DNA of 64,000 nucleotides from Mariniblastus sp. (lineage in GTDB: Bacteria; Planctomycetota; Planctomycetia; Pirellulales; Pirellulaceae), in contig JAPKBL010000019.1 in NCBI GenBank assembly GCA_028823415.1, positions 1 to 64,000 of the forward strand. Direction: 5' to 3'. The notes under the pieces were generated by a model that made no database searches, was not told the origin of the DNA, and worked only from the letters and a program-made list of their open reading frames with translations. The translations under genes and the position numbers were made by a program. Each line of letters begins with the position of its first letter. Within the stretch, counting starts at the first letter, position 1. Of the stretch, positions 45,889-55,560 are shown piece by piece.

Positions 45889-47430
45889 ATGAATGACACA
45901 CCAATTAAACCCGCCATTGGTATCGATCTTGGCACCACCTTTAGCGTCATCGCTCACGTAAACGATGTCGGGCGGCCTGAGACAATCCCCAACGCCGAAG
46001 GCGACCTCCTAACGCCCAGTGTGATTCTCTTTGACGAGGACGAAGTGATCGTCGGCAGGGAAGCGGCCAAAGCAAAGGCAAGCGAATTAGAGAAAATTGC
46101 CGATTGCCCGAAACGCCAAATTGGAAATCAAGTCTACGACAAAGTTTTTGGAGATCGACGCTATCCCCCAGAGGCACTTCAAGGCTGGATCCTCAACAAA
46201 TTGAAACGCGATGCAGCGCGCGTCGCCGGAGAATTTGAAGAAGCCGTCATCACGGTCCCGGCCTACTTCGATGAAGTTCGCCGAAAATCGACACAAGATT
46301 CTGGCTTCATCGGAGGACTCAAAGTTCTTGATATTATCAACGAGCCTACCGCGGCTGCCGTTGCCTATGGTTACCAAGCCGGCTGGATTGATCTTTCCGG
46401 TAAAGTCGCAGAACCCATCAATGTTCTGGTTTACGATCTCGGCGGAGGTACGTTCGACGTGACGGTAATGGAAGTCGGGGTCAATCGATTTCGTACCATC
46501 GCAACTGACGGAGACATGCGTCTTGGAGGTCATGATTGGGATCAGCGTTTGATTGACCATGTTGCCAAAAATTTCAAAGACAACTACGGCATCGATCCGA
46601 CCGAAGACTCGACCGCACTTGGCAAACTACTTCGGGACTGCAAAGACGCCAAGGAAACACTATCCTCCCGAGCAAAAGCCAGCGTCGAGTGCGTTTTCGG
46701 AAGCTCATCAGTCAAAACGGAAATTTCCCGAGGGATGTTCGAAGAACTGACTCAGGATCTGCTCGACCGAACTGATTTTACGGTTCGACAAACGCTGAAC
46801 GCAGCAAAATTGGCATGGGCGGATATAGATAAAGTCATCCTCGTAGGGGGATCCACGCGAATGCCAGCCGTTCGCGAAATGCTTGCCGCACTCTCTGGCC
46901 AACAACCTGACACCACCCTCTCACCCGATGAAGCCGTAGCCCATGGAGCAGCGTTGAGGGCCGCAATGCTGTCCAATCACCATTCAAGTGCTTTCGCCGC
47001 CAGCGAAATCAAAAATGTAAACTCTCACACCCTCGGAGTCGTCGCGAAGGAAGTCGAGACCGGCATCGCTAAAGTCGTTCCGCTGATCCCCCGCAACACC
47101 CCGCTACCGGTCGTCGCCCGTCGCGTTTTCAAAACGCATCGCAAAAATCAGGAATCCATCCTGGTGCAAATTGTGGAAGGGGAAAACAGCACTCCAGAAG
47201 ATTGCTCCCAATTGGGTCGCTGCGCAATCTGGGATCTTCCAGAGACTCTCGATGTTGGCACGTTGATTGAAGTCCGATTTGCCTACGAAGAAAACGGACG
47301 ATTGAAAATTAAAGTTAAAGTGGGCGGTTCCACCCAAAAGGCATTCCGCTACGAAATCCAACGCCCCAACAGCCTCACCGATGAACAACTCGAAAGCTGG
47401 CGAGATTACATCTGTGAAAGCAACGAATAG
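45889..47430 (+). CDS. Hsp70/DnaK-like chaperone lacking the C-terminal lid
   Basis: A 513-residue Hsp70-family ATPase. ATG 45889 gives the family N-terminus (IGIDLGTTFSVIA); the earlier frame adds 25 unlike residues. The ATPase domain has the phosphate and adenosine motifs: VITVPAYFDEVRRKSTQDSG, NEPTAAAVAYG, YDLGGGTFDVTVMEVG, LVGGSTRMPAVREML. The substrate-binding beta domain is recognisable (VNSHTLGVVAKE, then LIPRNTPLPV). It ends about 100 residues earlier than canonical DnaK (about 640), so the helical lid is missing. It is not a housekeeping DnaK; no GrpE or DnaJ is adjacent. Confidence 0.94.
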   Translation: MNDTPIKPAIGIDLGTTFSVIAHVNDVGRPETIPNAEGDLLTPSVILFDEDEVIVGREAAKAKASELEKIADCPKRQIGNQVYDKVFGDRRYPPEALQGWILNKLKRDAARVAGEFEEAVITVPAYFDEVRRKSTQDSGFIGGLKVLDIINEPTAAAVAYGYQAGWIDLSGKVAEPINVLVYDLGGGTFDVTVMEVGVNRFRTIATDGDMRLGGHDWDQRLIDHVAKNFKDNYGIDPTEDSTALGKLLRDCKDAKETLSSRAKASVECVFGSSSVKTEISRGMFEELTQDLLDRTDFTVRQTLNAAKLAWADIDKVILVGGSTRMPAVREMLAALSGQQPDTTLSPDEAVAHGAALRAAMLSNHHSSAFAASEIKNVNSHTLGVVAKEVETGIAKVVPLIPRNTPLPVVARRVFKTHRKNQESILVQIVEGENSTPEDCSQLGRCAIWDLPETLDVGTLIEVRFAYEENGRLKIKVKVGGSTQKAFRYEIQRPNSLTDEQLESWRDYICESNE

Positions 47431-47479
47431 CAAGTGAAGCGACCGATTCGGGCCGCATCAAATCTGCAATTCACTTGCT
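47429..47479. repeat. 10-bp inverted repeat between convergent genes
   Basis: AGCAAGTGAA (47429-47438) and TTCACTTGCT (47470-47479) are perfect complements around a 31-base loop. The left arm begins in the Hsp70 stop codon. A folded RNA end for both convergent transcripts is possible, but there is no T tract. Confidence 0.55.
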
Positions 47480-47492
47480 CACAACAAACCAA

Positions 47493-49274
47493 TTAGTGGT
47501 TTGCCGAACCGGCGTCTCGCGGCAGGCGGATTTCCTCCACCATCCTCACGACCGAAGCCGGCGGAGGCGGGGTGACCGAAGAAACCAGCGCTGCAACTGA
47601 AAAATTCACCAACATTCCAATGAACCCAATTCCCTCCGGCGAAATCCCGAACCAATAGTTTTGATGGTCGGCGATGAACTGAAAATAGACGATATACCCC
47701 AACGTCAATCCAATTCCCGCGATCATACCGGCAATCGCCCCTTCCCGATTAACCCGCTTGGAAAACACTCCCATTAATATCGTTGGAAAGAACGAAGACG
47801 CGGCTAAACCGAAGGCAAACGCCACCGTTTTTGCAACAAACTCAGCCGGTGGGTTGATCCCAAAATACGCCGCAACTACTAAGAAACCAAACGACGCAGA
47901 TCGAGCCCAAATCACTTCGTGAGAATCGCTCATACCTGGGCTTACAATCTTCTTCATCAAGTCGTGGGAAATCGACGTTGATAAAACAAGCAGTAACCCC
48001 GCTGCCGTTGAAAGCGCTGCGGCTACACATCCAGCCATCACTAACGCGATTACCCACATCGGCAAATTAGCCATTTCCGGATTGGCCATCACGAGAATGT
48101 CTCGATCATAATAAATCTCATTTGGATTTTCGCTCAATTCATTGGTAGTCCGCCGAGGCTCATTAGCAACTCTTTCGCCTGCATCCGCGTATTTTGGCTT
48201 GTCGTTCTTGCCGACAAACACACCGCCAGCGGTATGCTGCATGACGCCATCGCCATTTTTATCTGCCCAAGCAATGAGACCCCGGTTCTCCCAACTCTTA
48301 AACCAATCCGGCGCTGCCGCGTAAGTTTTCCCTTGGACTTCTAAAATTAGATTCGTTCGCGCAAACGCTCCGATCGCCGGTGCAGTGAGATAAATCACAG
48401 CAATAAATAACAATGTCCAACAAGCCGATTTTCGCACGGCCTTCACTGACTTGACCGTAAAAAATCTGACGATCACATGTGGCAAACCCGCCGTTCCGCA
48501 CATCAACGCTGCCGTGATACAGAACATATCCAATGTCTCTAACTTCCCGACCGTATACTTAGGGAAACCTAGGTCGGCATTCAGTTGATTTAGCTTTGAC
48601 AACAAAGGAACCGTCTCCCCGCTGACTTCTGTAAAATTACCAATCAATCCAAACTGAGGGATCACGTTCCCAGTCATTGCCATCGAAATGAAAACCGCTG
48701 GGATGGTATAGGCAAATACCATAACGCAATATTGAGCCACTTGCGTATAAGTAATCCCTTTCATTCCACCGAGACCCGCGTAGAAGAATACAATACTCGC
48801 ACCGATGAGGACGCCAGTCCAAATTTCAATGTCAAACAGCCTTGAAAAGACAAGCCCGACACCCCGCATTTGCCCCATGATATAGGTCATACAAATAAAC
48901 ACCGCGCAGACGACCCCGACCGCCCTCGCAACATTCGAATAGAACCGGTCCCCTAAAAAATCAGTTACCGTAAACTTGTTGAACTTTCGAAGATAAGGCA
49001 CGATCAATGTCGTCAACAGAACGAATCCACCAGTCCAACCCATTAGGAAACGGGAAGCATCGTAACCGCTTGCCGCAATGATTCCTGCCATCGAAATAAA
49101 CGTCGCCGCGGACATCCAATCTGCCGCCGTCGCCATTCCATTTGCGAACGGAGAAACACCACCACTAGCGACATAATACTCCTTGGTTGTCGCCGCTCGT
49201 GAGCGAATCGCGATACCAATATAAAGGGCGAAAGAACCGCCAATGAAAATATAATTCCATAAATCCTGACTCAT
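47493..49274 (-). CDS. sodium:solute symporter (cation/acetate type)
   Basis: A 593-residue transporter of the SSS family, with 13 or 14 membrane segments. The N-terminus carries [19 protein letters not shown], typical of ActP-like symporters, and the sodium-site region includes [17 protein letters not shown] hydrophilic loop of about 60 residues (about 315-380, [14 protein letters not shown]) interrupts the core and contains a DxNGDG element like a calcium loop. The gene overlaps the DUF4212 gene by 4 bases with a strong ribosome site, so the two are co-translated. Substrate: a small monocarboxylate such as acetate is likely but unproven. Confidence 0.92.
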   Translation of the reverse strand: MSQDLWNYIFIGGSFALYIGIAIRSRAATTKEYYVASGGVSPFANGMATAADWMSAATFISMAGIIAASGYDASRFLMGWTGGFVLLTTLIVPYLRKFNKFTVTDFLGDRFYSNVARAVGVVCAVFICMTYIMGQMRGVGLVFSRLFDIEIWTGVLIGASIVFFYAGLGGMKGITYTQVAQYCVMVFAYTIPAVFISMAMTGNVIPQFGLIGNFTEVSGETVPLLSKLNQLNADLGFPKYTVGKLETLDMFCITAALMCGTAGLPHVIVRFFTVKSVKAVRKSACWTLLFIAVIYLTAPAIGAFARTNLILEVQGKTYAAAPDWFKSWENRGLIAWADKNGDGVMQHTAGGVFVGKNDKPKYADAGERVANEPRRTTNELSENPNEIYYDRDILVMANPEMANLPMWVIALVMAGCVAAALSTAAGLLLVLSTSISHDLMKKIVSPGMSDSHEVIWARSASFGFLVVAAYFGINPPAEFVAKTVAFAFGLAASSFFPTILMGVFSKRVNREGAIAGMIAGIGLTLGYIVYFQFIADHQNYWFGISPEGIGFIGMLVNFSVAALVSSVTPPPPASVVRMVEEIRLPRDAGSANH

Positions 49275-49570
49275 TCTTCACCCTCCTGGTCAAAACCGGA
49301 GTTGCGATCCAGAGAGTTCATCAAGATCATGTAGAGAAACAGTAATGCCAAAAATCCAATGATTGCGCCTTGCTGTGCCATCCAAAAACCAAACGGCGCA
49401 CCTCCCATCGCCGGAAAAGAAGCGTCAAGGCTCTCTCGAAACAAAACACCGCAACCAAGAGAAATCACAAACCAGATGGCGAGTATAAACATCACAATTT
49501 GAAGATTTTTCGTCCAATAAACGTTCTGCCTGCCATCATCGGGAGGGGATCCGTCGGGCTGGGAATTCAT
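49271..49570 (-). CDS. DUF4212 small symporter subunit
   Basis: A 99-residue membrane protein with two segments (about 26-47 and 68-90). The first carries [22 protein letters not shown], typical of the DUF4212 family. Its genes are almost always found directly upstream of a solute:sodium symporter, as here, and the product is thought to be a small accessory subunit. The stop overlaps the symporter ATG (ATGA), and AGGAGG lies just upstream of the overlap to drive the next start. Confidence 0.92.
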   Translation of the reverse strand: MNSQPDGSPPDDGRQNVYWTKNLQIVMFILAIWFVISLGCGVLFRESLDASFPAMGGAPFGFWMAQQGAIIGFLALLFLYMILMNSLDRNSGFDQEGEE

Positions 49571-49676
49571 GGTGGTGGCTTCAATTCAAAGAGTTGTGAA
49601 AATAGGAATTACAAACAAGTTCGCACGCGGTTTAATTTGGCATAGCTTCACGTATAACGAGAGCGGAGTCAAATCA

Positions 49677-51023
49677 TCATGGCTGATCAAGCAAAACTTG
49701 CGAAGGCAAATCAAGAATCTTCGATAATTCCTCCATCGCAACCCAGGTCTCATCTATCAAATTGGGATCTCGGAGATCCTCCTGCGACAGACTTTCGCGG
49801 TAATGGCGACGAACCCATGCGGTCAATTTCACATAAAGAGAATCCGTCAGAATCACCCCCGCGTGCATCGCTGCCCGCTGCCGAGCGTCGAGGACGACTC
49901 TCAATCGCAGACAGGCCGGACCTCCGCCGTTGTTCATTGATTGTCGCAAATCGAGAAAGATAACCTCGTCGATGCGATTTTCGCCGTCCAAAATTTTTGC
50001 AATGCACTCATTCGCCGCCTGATTCCCATCGCACTCAATGGGGCAGATCAAACTCATCCCGCCATCTTTCCTGGTAACGATCTGGCTATTGAATAAATAA
50101 CTCGAAACCGCATCCCGCAGGGATAATTCCGTTTCGGAGAATTCAATAATTCGAAGTGGGTTGCCGGTTAGATTTTCAAATTGCTGGCTCAATCCACCAA
50201 GCACTTGCGACTGATTGAGAAACGCCTGGCTGTGGCACAACAGCACATCTTCATGTCCCACCGCGATTACGTCGTTGTGGAAAACACCGGCATCGATCAC
50301 CCGTGGGTTTTGCTGAGCAAAAAAGACCCGCTCCGGTTCCAATTGATGTCGGCGAGCTACTGTTTCGCTCGCCATTTGTGTTTGCCGGGCAGGAAATTTC
50401 TGAGGGGCTGCGCCAGTGCCATCCGACCGAATGCCAAACACAAAAAACTCCAGCCCTGCAGCCTGTCCAGCGGCAACAAAACGAGTGTGATTCGCGGCAC
50501 CTTCATCAGCAAACCAGGTTTGGGCAGGCAAGGGCGGGTGGACGCAAAACAAATCCTCCGAATCAAAAATTGACCTCAAATTACGAGTCGTCGAATGAGC
50601 TTCTATGGAACGATGGAGCGTGCTATGCAAATTAGCAGGAGTGAAATGAAGCCTTCCGTCACCACAATCCCCCGACGGCGATACCGTCGCCGCATTGGCG
50701 GTCCACATGCTTGAGGCCGAATAACAAATCGCCAACAATTCCGGGCGATAATCAAATGCCCGATCAATCACCTCAGCATCGGTTCCCCTGAAACCAAGCG
50801 ATCTAAGCAATTCCAGGCGCGGGCGGCGAAGCGGCGGAAGCAGGCACTGCCGACCCGTCAAACCAGCGACCCGTTTCATTTTCGCAAGACCCTGTAGGGC
50901 AGCCGCCTGAGGGTTAGCCACTTCTTGGCCATGCAACTCAGAGGCGACATTTCCAAACGAAAGGCCAGCATAGTTATGCGTCGGACCAATCAAACCATCA
51001 AAACAAAACTCCTCATTACTCAT
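49677..51023 (-). CDS. astB: N-succinylarginine dihydrolase
   Basis: A 448-residue member of the amidinotransferase-fold AstB family, which hydrolyses N2-succinylarginine to succinylornithine, ammonia and CO2 in the AST arginine-degradation pathway. The N-terminus FDGLIGPTHNYAGLSFGNVAS is canonical. The catalytic Cys is in NNGGGPACLRLRVVL, and the catalytic His is likely in FHNDVIAVGHEDV. The ATG at 51023 lies within the DUF502 stop region (ATGAGTAA). No astA, astC, astD or astE is near, so the other AST steps are elsewhere or the enzyme is used differently. Confidence 0.94.
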   Translation of the reverse strand: MSNEEFCFDGLIGPTHNYAGLSFGNVASELHGQEVANPQAAALQGLAKMKRVAGLTGRQCLLPPLRRPRLELLRSLGFRGTDAEVIDRAFDYRPELLAICYSASSMWTANAATVSPSGDCGDGRLHFTPANLHSTLHRSIEAHSTTRNLRSIFDSEDLFCVHPPLPAQTWFADEGAANHTRFVAAGQAAGLEFFVFGIRSDGTGAAPQKFPARQTQMASETVARRHQLEPERVFFAQQNPRVIDAGVFHNDVIAVGHEDVLLCHSQAFLNQSQVLGGLSQQFENLTGNPLRIIEFSETELSLRDAVSSYLFNSQIVTRKDGGMSLICPIECDGNQAANECIAKILDGENRIDEVIFLDLRQSMNNGGGPACLRLRVVLDARQRAAMHAGVILTDSLYVKLTAWVRRHYRESLSQEDLRDPNLIDETWVAMEELSKILDLPSQVLLDQP

Positions 51024-51708
51024 CCGACATGTCCGATTCAATTTCGTTGGAAGCCGCTTGTTTTTTCATTTCGGGTTGGTAGGTCACGGTCTCGGGAACC
51101 GTAATTCCACCGGACACAATCGCCTGAAGCGTCTCTTCTAGATCCCAATTGAGTTCAATCACATCCTCTTGCTCAACCATCAACATATATCCTGACGTTG
51201 GCACGGGCGTGGTCGGCACATAAACACACAAGATGGTGCGTCCCGTGCTAACATCAACGCTTTCCCCGGTTACGAACGCAGGCGCTTTCATTCCTGGATG
51301 CGGGAACGGAACCAAGACGACTCGCTTGAATTTCTCAGAGTTGTTTTGCGAACTTGAAATCGCTTGGAAAACATTATTTACCGCTGAGTAAATAGTACTC
51401 ACTCCGGGGACGTTGAGCAAAACCCAATCAATCGAACTATGAATGCGGGATCGAAAGAACATTCCCGCGACAAACAAGATGGCAAGAATCAAAACAAATG
51501 CGGCTAAGGAAAACAGAGAATCGAGGAGAAACGATAGCTCATCCTCGTTGGGTAACCAGCGAGATTTCAAGTAGCTCGAAATCGGACCCAGCGCAATTGA
51601 GTACAGTGTGTCGTACAGCCATTTGATAATCGCAAACGTAATAAATAGCGGCATTAAAACAAACAACCCGGCGATAATTTGATTTCGAATTGTTCGAATG
51701 TCACCCAT
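51016..51708 (-). CDS. DUF502 membrane protein
   Basis: A 230-residue inner-membrane protein of the DUF502 family. Two membrane segments (about 13-35 and 62-85) are followed by a soluble beta-rich domain with VPGVSTIYSAVNNVFQAI, VVLVPFPHPGMKAPAFVTGE and VYVPTTPVPTSGYM, all family hallmarks. The domain resembles a permease-associated protein, and homologues are found beside very different genes. Its last codons overlap astB by 8 bases. The C-terminal 25 residues are acidic and Lys-rich. Function unknown. Confidence 0.92.
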   Translation of the reverse strand: MGDIRTIRNQIIAGLFVLMPLFITFAIIKWLYDTLYSIALGPISSYLKSRWLPNEDELSFLLDSLFSLAAFVLILAILFVAGMFFRSRIHSSIDWVLLNVPGVSTIYSAVNNVFQAISSSQNNSEKFKRVVLVPFPHPGMKAPAFVTGESVDVSTGRTILCVYVPTTPVPTSGYMLMVEQEDVIELNWDLEETLQAIVSGGITVPETVTYQPEMKKQAASNEIESDMSDE

Positions 51709-51729
51709 CCAAAGTCCTTTCCAAAAAGC

Positions 51730-51888
51730 CTAAGGCAATTTTGTTTCGCTTAAATTTAAAAGCATCCGCCCATCTTTATTCGCTCCGAACGCCTGCATTA
51801 GACTCAAACACGCCGATCGCGAGGATACCGATTTACAGATTTTTCCTTCCAGATTGACTCCCGTTTGGGCAAAAGAAGCCTCCTGCAC
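51730..51888 (-). CDS. possible small protein upstream of DUF502
   Basis: A 52-codon frame from GTG 51886-51888 to TAG 51730-51732, ending 21 bases before the DUF502 start on the same strand. The frame is open upstream to 51956 with protein-like translation (DSRFPALGGESIEFASLK). It has several candidate starts but none with a ribosome site. An ATG at 51960 lies one base out of frame with this stretch, so a frameshifted longer gene is possible. Not recognised. Confidence 0.3.
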   Translation of the reverse strand: MQEASFAQTGVNLEGKICKSVSSRSACLSLMQAFGANKDGRMLLNLSETKLP

Positions 51889-52040
51889 CCGCTTTAAAGA
51901 AGCAAACTCAATCGACTCACCGCCTAAAGCCGGAAACCGAGAATCGCGTCAGGGGTTCATCCTCACTGACATTTCATAGAAAACTCAGCCTATTTCCTTC
52001 AGCTCAACATAACTCCCACGATAAAGTGCTCGGCTTTGGT

Positions 52041-52068
52041 TTGAATCTAAAATTTTTGAGTTTATAAT
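52041..52068 (+). promoter_or_regulatory. strong sigma-70 promoter of the second Hsp70 gene
   Basis: TTGAAT (52041-52046) and the perfect -10 TATAAT (52063-52068) have a 16-base spacer. Transcription would start near 52075, about 39 bases before ATG 52114. No CIRCE element is present. Confidence 0.7.
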
Positions 52069-52113
52069 GGGCAACGAATTTAGATCCCTCAACCCTTCGT
52101 TAGACAAGCATTC

Positions 52114-53973
52114 ATGGAAAACTCTGAAGTATCCGTCGGGATCGACCTCGGGACAACATTTTCAGCAGTCGCCCACCTTGATAATGAAGGCAGACCACTC
52201 ACGATTATTAACAGCGAAGGGGAACTAACCACACCAAGCGCTGTATTTTTTGACCACGATGCCGTGATTGTTGGCACCGAAGCGACGCTTGCCGGTGAAA
52301 GCGATACAGATCGTCTCGCCAAAAATGCTAAACGAGATATGGGAGACGCTCGCTATCGGAAAAAAATCCGGGATTGCTTTCTTCCACCTGAGGTCATTCA
52401 ATCCCTAATATTAAAACGACTCAAAAGTGACGCTGAATTGAAGTTGGGCAAATTTCAAAAAGCGGTGATCACCGTGCCAGCCTACTTTAATGAACCTCGC
52501 CGCAAGGCCACTCAGGATGCTGGCGAACTTGCTGGGATTGATGTGATTGACATCATTAATGAACCGACCGCCGCCGCGCTTGCCTATGGTGTGCAACAGG
52601 GTTTTCTTAATGATCAAGGTGCCGCGAAAGAACTCGAAAGAGTACTTGTCTACGATCTTGGTGGGGGAACGTTTGATGTCACGTTAATGGAAATCAAAAA
52701 CTCTCACTTCAGAACCATTGGCACAGCTGGAGACGTCTACCTTGGTGGAATCGACTGGGACCATCGAATTTTCGACTTTGCGATGAAAGAATTCGAAACG
52801 AAGCATGAAATTTGTTTTGAAAACGACAACTCGCTTAAAGAAAAATTGATGAACCAATGCATCAGGGCCAAAGCGTCACTATCGGCTCGCTCTCAAACGA
52901 TCATAAGACTTGAGCAACAAGGGGAAAGGCACAAAATTGAATTGACACGGGCGAGCTTTGAAGACCTTACCAAAGACCTGCTCGAACGAACCAAACTCAC
53001 CACCGAGCGATTGCTTCGCGATGCAAAAACCGAGTGGTCAACTGTGACGAAACTCTTACTCGTAGGAGGTTCGACCCGAATGCCAATGGTCGGAAAAATG
53101 CTCGAGAAGATTTCCGGGCTCAAGGTCGATCGCACACTTTCTCCGGATGAATGCGTTGCCCATGGCGCGGCCATTTACGCGGATATTCTTCTGAAACATG
53201 GACAGGACGCGGGCGCTGGCATTTCAATTAAAAATGTCAATTCCCACGATCTTGGCGTTTTGGGAATTGACTCTAAAACCAAAACCAAACGAAGAAAAAT
53301 AGTTATTCCGCGGAATCATAACCTCCCGACAAAAGCCTCCCGAAAATTCCAAACTGCAAAAGACGGTCAAACGCAAATCATCGTGCAAGTCATTGAGGGG
53401 GGGACCGATACGGGACAAGGGGCGACGATGATCGGCAAGTGCATCGTCCAGGACTTGCCTGCCAACATCAAAAAGGGAACCGAAGTCGTGGTCTCTTTTA
53501 ACTACCTTAGCTCCGGAAGAATCCATGTCGTCGCTGAAATACCTGAACTCAACATCAGCGCGGACACGGCTATCAACCGTGCCGATGGCATGACCCGCGC
53601 GGACATCCTCTCGTGGAAAGAAAAGCTCGACTCTGATGCTGACTTACTCGATTCCAACGAAACCTCTAAGATGGAACCTCAAATAGCAGTGCCGCCACAA
53701 CTCAAAAACCAGAAACCACTACTGCCCGCGATTACTCCTGCAATTCGCCTTTCTGATCAAAAGAAACCCAACGTCCCAGAAATAAAAATTGCAAAACAAA
53801 AACCCAACCGCAAAATCGACATTCCTTCGGAAGAGGAAATGTTTGTATTCGAAGACACTTCATCAACCTCCACTCCCGGCGACTCGGCACTTGATTTCCT
53901 TAATGACACCAACAAATCCTCCGCCGGCGATTCCGAGCTAGATGACTTCCTTTCCGACTTGAACGTCGACTAA
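52114..53973 (+). CDS. Hsp70/DnaK-like chaperone with acidic C-terminal extension
   Basis: A 619-residue Hsp70-family protein. The ATPase domain (1-370) has GIDLGTTFSAVA, VPAYFNEPRRKATQDAG, NEPTAAALAYG, YDLGGGTFDVTLME and LVGGSTRMPMVGKML. The substrate-binding beta domain follows (VNSHDLGVLG to about 510). The canonical helical lid is absent. Instead there is a Pro/Lys-rich linker and an acidic tail of about 45 residues rich in Asp, Ser and Glu (EEEMFVFEDTSSTS, then DFLSDLNVD). It is followed 70 bases later by the J-like membrane protein, suggesting a dedicated pair. Expressed from a strong promoter. Confidence 0.94.
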   Translation: MENSEVSVGIDLGTTFSAVAHLDNEGRPLTIINSEGELTTPSAVFFDHDAVIVGTEATLAGESDTDRLAKNAKRDMGDARYRKKIRDCFLPPEVIQSLILKRLKSDAELKLGKFQKAVITVPAYFNEPRRKATQDAGELAGIDVIDIINEPTAAALAYGVQQGFLNDQGAAKELERVLVYDLGGGTFDVTLMEIKNSHFRTIGTAGDVYLGGIDWDHRIFDFAMKEFETKHEICFENDNSLKEKLMNQCIRAKASLSARSQTIIRLEQQGERHKIELTRASFEDLTKDLLERTKLTTERLLRDAKTEWSTVTKLLLVGGSTRMPMVGKMLEKISGLKVDRTLSPDECVAHGAAIYADILLKHGQDAGAGISIKNVNSHDLGVLGIDSKTKTKRRKIVIPRNHNLPTKASRKFQTAKDGQTQIIVQVIEGGTDTGQGATMIGKCIVQDLPANIKKGTEVVVSFNYLSSGRIHVVAEIPELNISADTAINRADGMTRADILSWKEKLDSDADLLDSNETSKMEPQIAVPPQLKNQKPLLPAITPAIRLSDQKKPNVPEIKIAKQKPNRKIDIPSEEEMFVFEDTSSTSTPGDSALDFLNDTNKSSAGDSELDDFLSDLNVD

Positions 53974-54043
53974 TGACGACCCTCAAACTTTGGGGGCTCG
54001 AAACACTTCGCCTGCCTCAGACAAATAATCAGACAAATACTAA

Positions 54044-55489
54044 ATGCCAATTGAATTTGATCCCTACTTCACGTGGCTGGGTATTCAGAATACTGAACGA
54101 CCATTGGATCACTATGCACTTCTTGGATTGACCCGCTTCGAAAGTTCCGAGAAGCTCATTGACCAGCATTCCGTCCAACGTATCGAATTACTTCAGGACA
54201 TTGCGACCGGCAGCGAGCAGGTCGAATTATCGCAGCAAATCTTGAATGAAATTTCAGCTGCCAGGATTTGTTTACTTGATCAGCGGAAGCGAGCCAAATA
54301 CGATCTTCGGCTCAAAAAACAAATTGCCGGCTTCGATTCCGCAGTCAGTCGTATTGAACGCCTGTCCGCCTCCGAAGAGGTCTCAAAGAAAAAAGAGTTA
54401 CCAGGGCCAACGGTAGCCCCAATTCGACTGACTATTTCCACGGATTTAGAATCAAAAAAACGAAAGTCCGGTGAAAACCCGATCCCTCGAATTAGCAAAA
54501 AGAAAAAGCCATGGGTTTTCCCCTTGGTAACGATGATCATCCCTCTCCTGATGGGAATCGGCGTGCTGATCGGGGTCTATATTTTTGTGACACCAGAACT
54601 ACGCAAGGATTTAGACAAACTCTACTACGGTCGAGGTGACGCGATTGAGACCATCCACAACGACCCACCGCTTGGGGATCCATTAAACCTCAATGAAACT
54701 AAATCACAGAAATCGAAAGAGAATCAAACTCGCAAAAAAATCGAACCTCAAAATCTCAGCCCAGCACCGACTCGTGGTACCGTCATCGCCAGCTATTTCG
54801 CTGACCCAGCAATGGTAGCTGCCAATCGCCCACATCGGTCCGCGGCAATCAGTCCAGAAAAACAAAACTGGAATCGCGAGGGGATAAGAAACCTTCACGC
54901 CTCCGACATCAGTCGACCCGCCGAAAACTCTGAACTGATCGCCTGGCAAACAGGAGATAAAGAATGTGACGGAATCGATTTCCGCATGGCGATTAACGAG
55001 AGTGAATTCGATAAACTACACAATATAGGATGGCAATTGACGGTCATCGCGCGATTAATTCATGGTCCATATCGATTTCAACTGAGTCCTTCTCAAGACT
55101 CAGATTACTGGAAACGTGACCATCCTGCCAAACCCTACGGTTATTTTTCAATTCAATTAAAAAAACTGGGAAATCAGACAATAATCTCTGTCTCAGGAAA
55201 TCAGAAATCATCCACTACCCTCAACGATGGATTCGCGAAGTTCGTACTTGAGGGGGCTCCCAAACAAGACAACTGCACCCTCAAGGTTTATTCAGTCGAC
55301 AATGGCCAGGAACCTGCAAAACTGATCCATGAATTGAAAGATCTTAAACCAAGCTTCCAGGCAAAGCGATCTTCTCAGATTTCGATGTCCACGATGGGAC
55401 CAAGAAAAAACAATTCACAGGGAGCAAAACCGAGAACTTCGCCAAGTGAAATCTTGATTCACAAAGTCGAACTCAAGACGCTGAAGTAA
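54044..55489 (+). CDS. J-like domain membrane protein next to Hsp70
   Basis: A 481-residue protein. Residues 1-95 look like a divergent J-domain (DHYALLGLTRFESSEKLID, then RAKYDLRLKKQI), a form I recall from planctomycete proteins that open with an FDPYxxWLGI motif. The HPD tripeptide needed for stimulating Hsp70 ATPase is missing; the equivalent place reads QHSVQR. A membrane segment lies at about 157-181 (WVFPLVTMIIPLLMGIGVL). The extracytoplasmic C-terminal domain (about 230-481) is beta-rich, possibly a lectin-like fold. It probably works with the Hsp70 upstream, but this is inference. Confidence 0.8.
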   Translation: MPIEFDPYFTWLGIQNTERPLDHYALLGLTRFESSEKLIDQHSVQRIELLQDIATGSEQVELSQQILNEISAARICLLDQRKRAKYDLRLKKQIAGFDSAVSRIERLSASEEVSKKKELPGPTVAPIRLTISTDLESKKRKSGENPIPRISKKKKPWVFPLVTMIIPLLMGIGVLIGVYIFVTPELRKDLDKLYYGRGDAIETIHNDPPLGDPLNLNETKSQKSKENQTRKKIEPQNLSPAPTRGTVIASYFADPAMVAANRPHRSAAISPEKQNWNREGIRNLHASDISRPAENSELIAWQTGDKECDGIDFRMAINESEFDKLHNIGWQLTVIARLIHGPYRFQLSPSQDSDYWKRDHPAKPYGYFSIQLKKLGNQTIISVSGNQKSSTTLNDGFAKFVLEGAPKQDNCTLKVYSVDNGQEPAKLIHELKDLKPSFQAKRSSQISMSTMGPRKNNSQGAKPRTSPSEILIHKVELKTLK

Positions 55490-55560
55490 TCCTTGTTTCT
55501 TCAACCTGCCGATCTCTCTATCCGCTTCTGTTCCGCAATCAGCGTTGAAACCAAGGCGGG

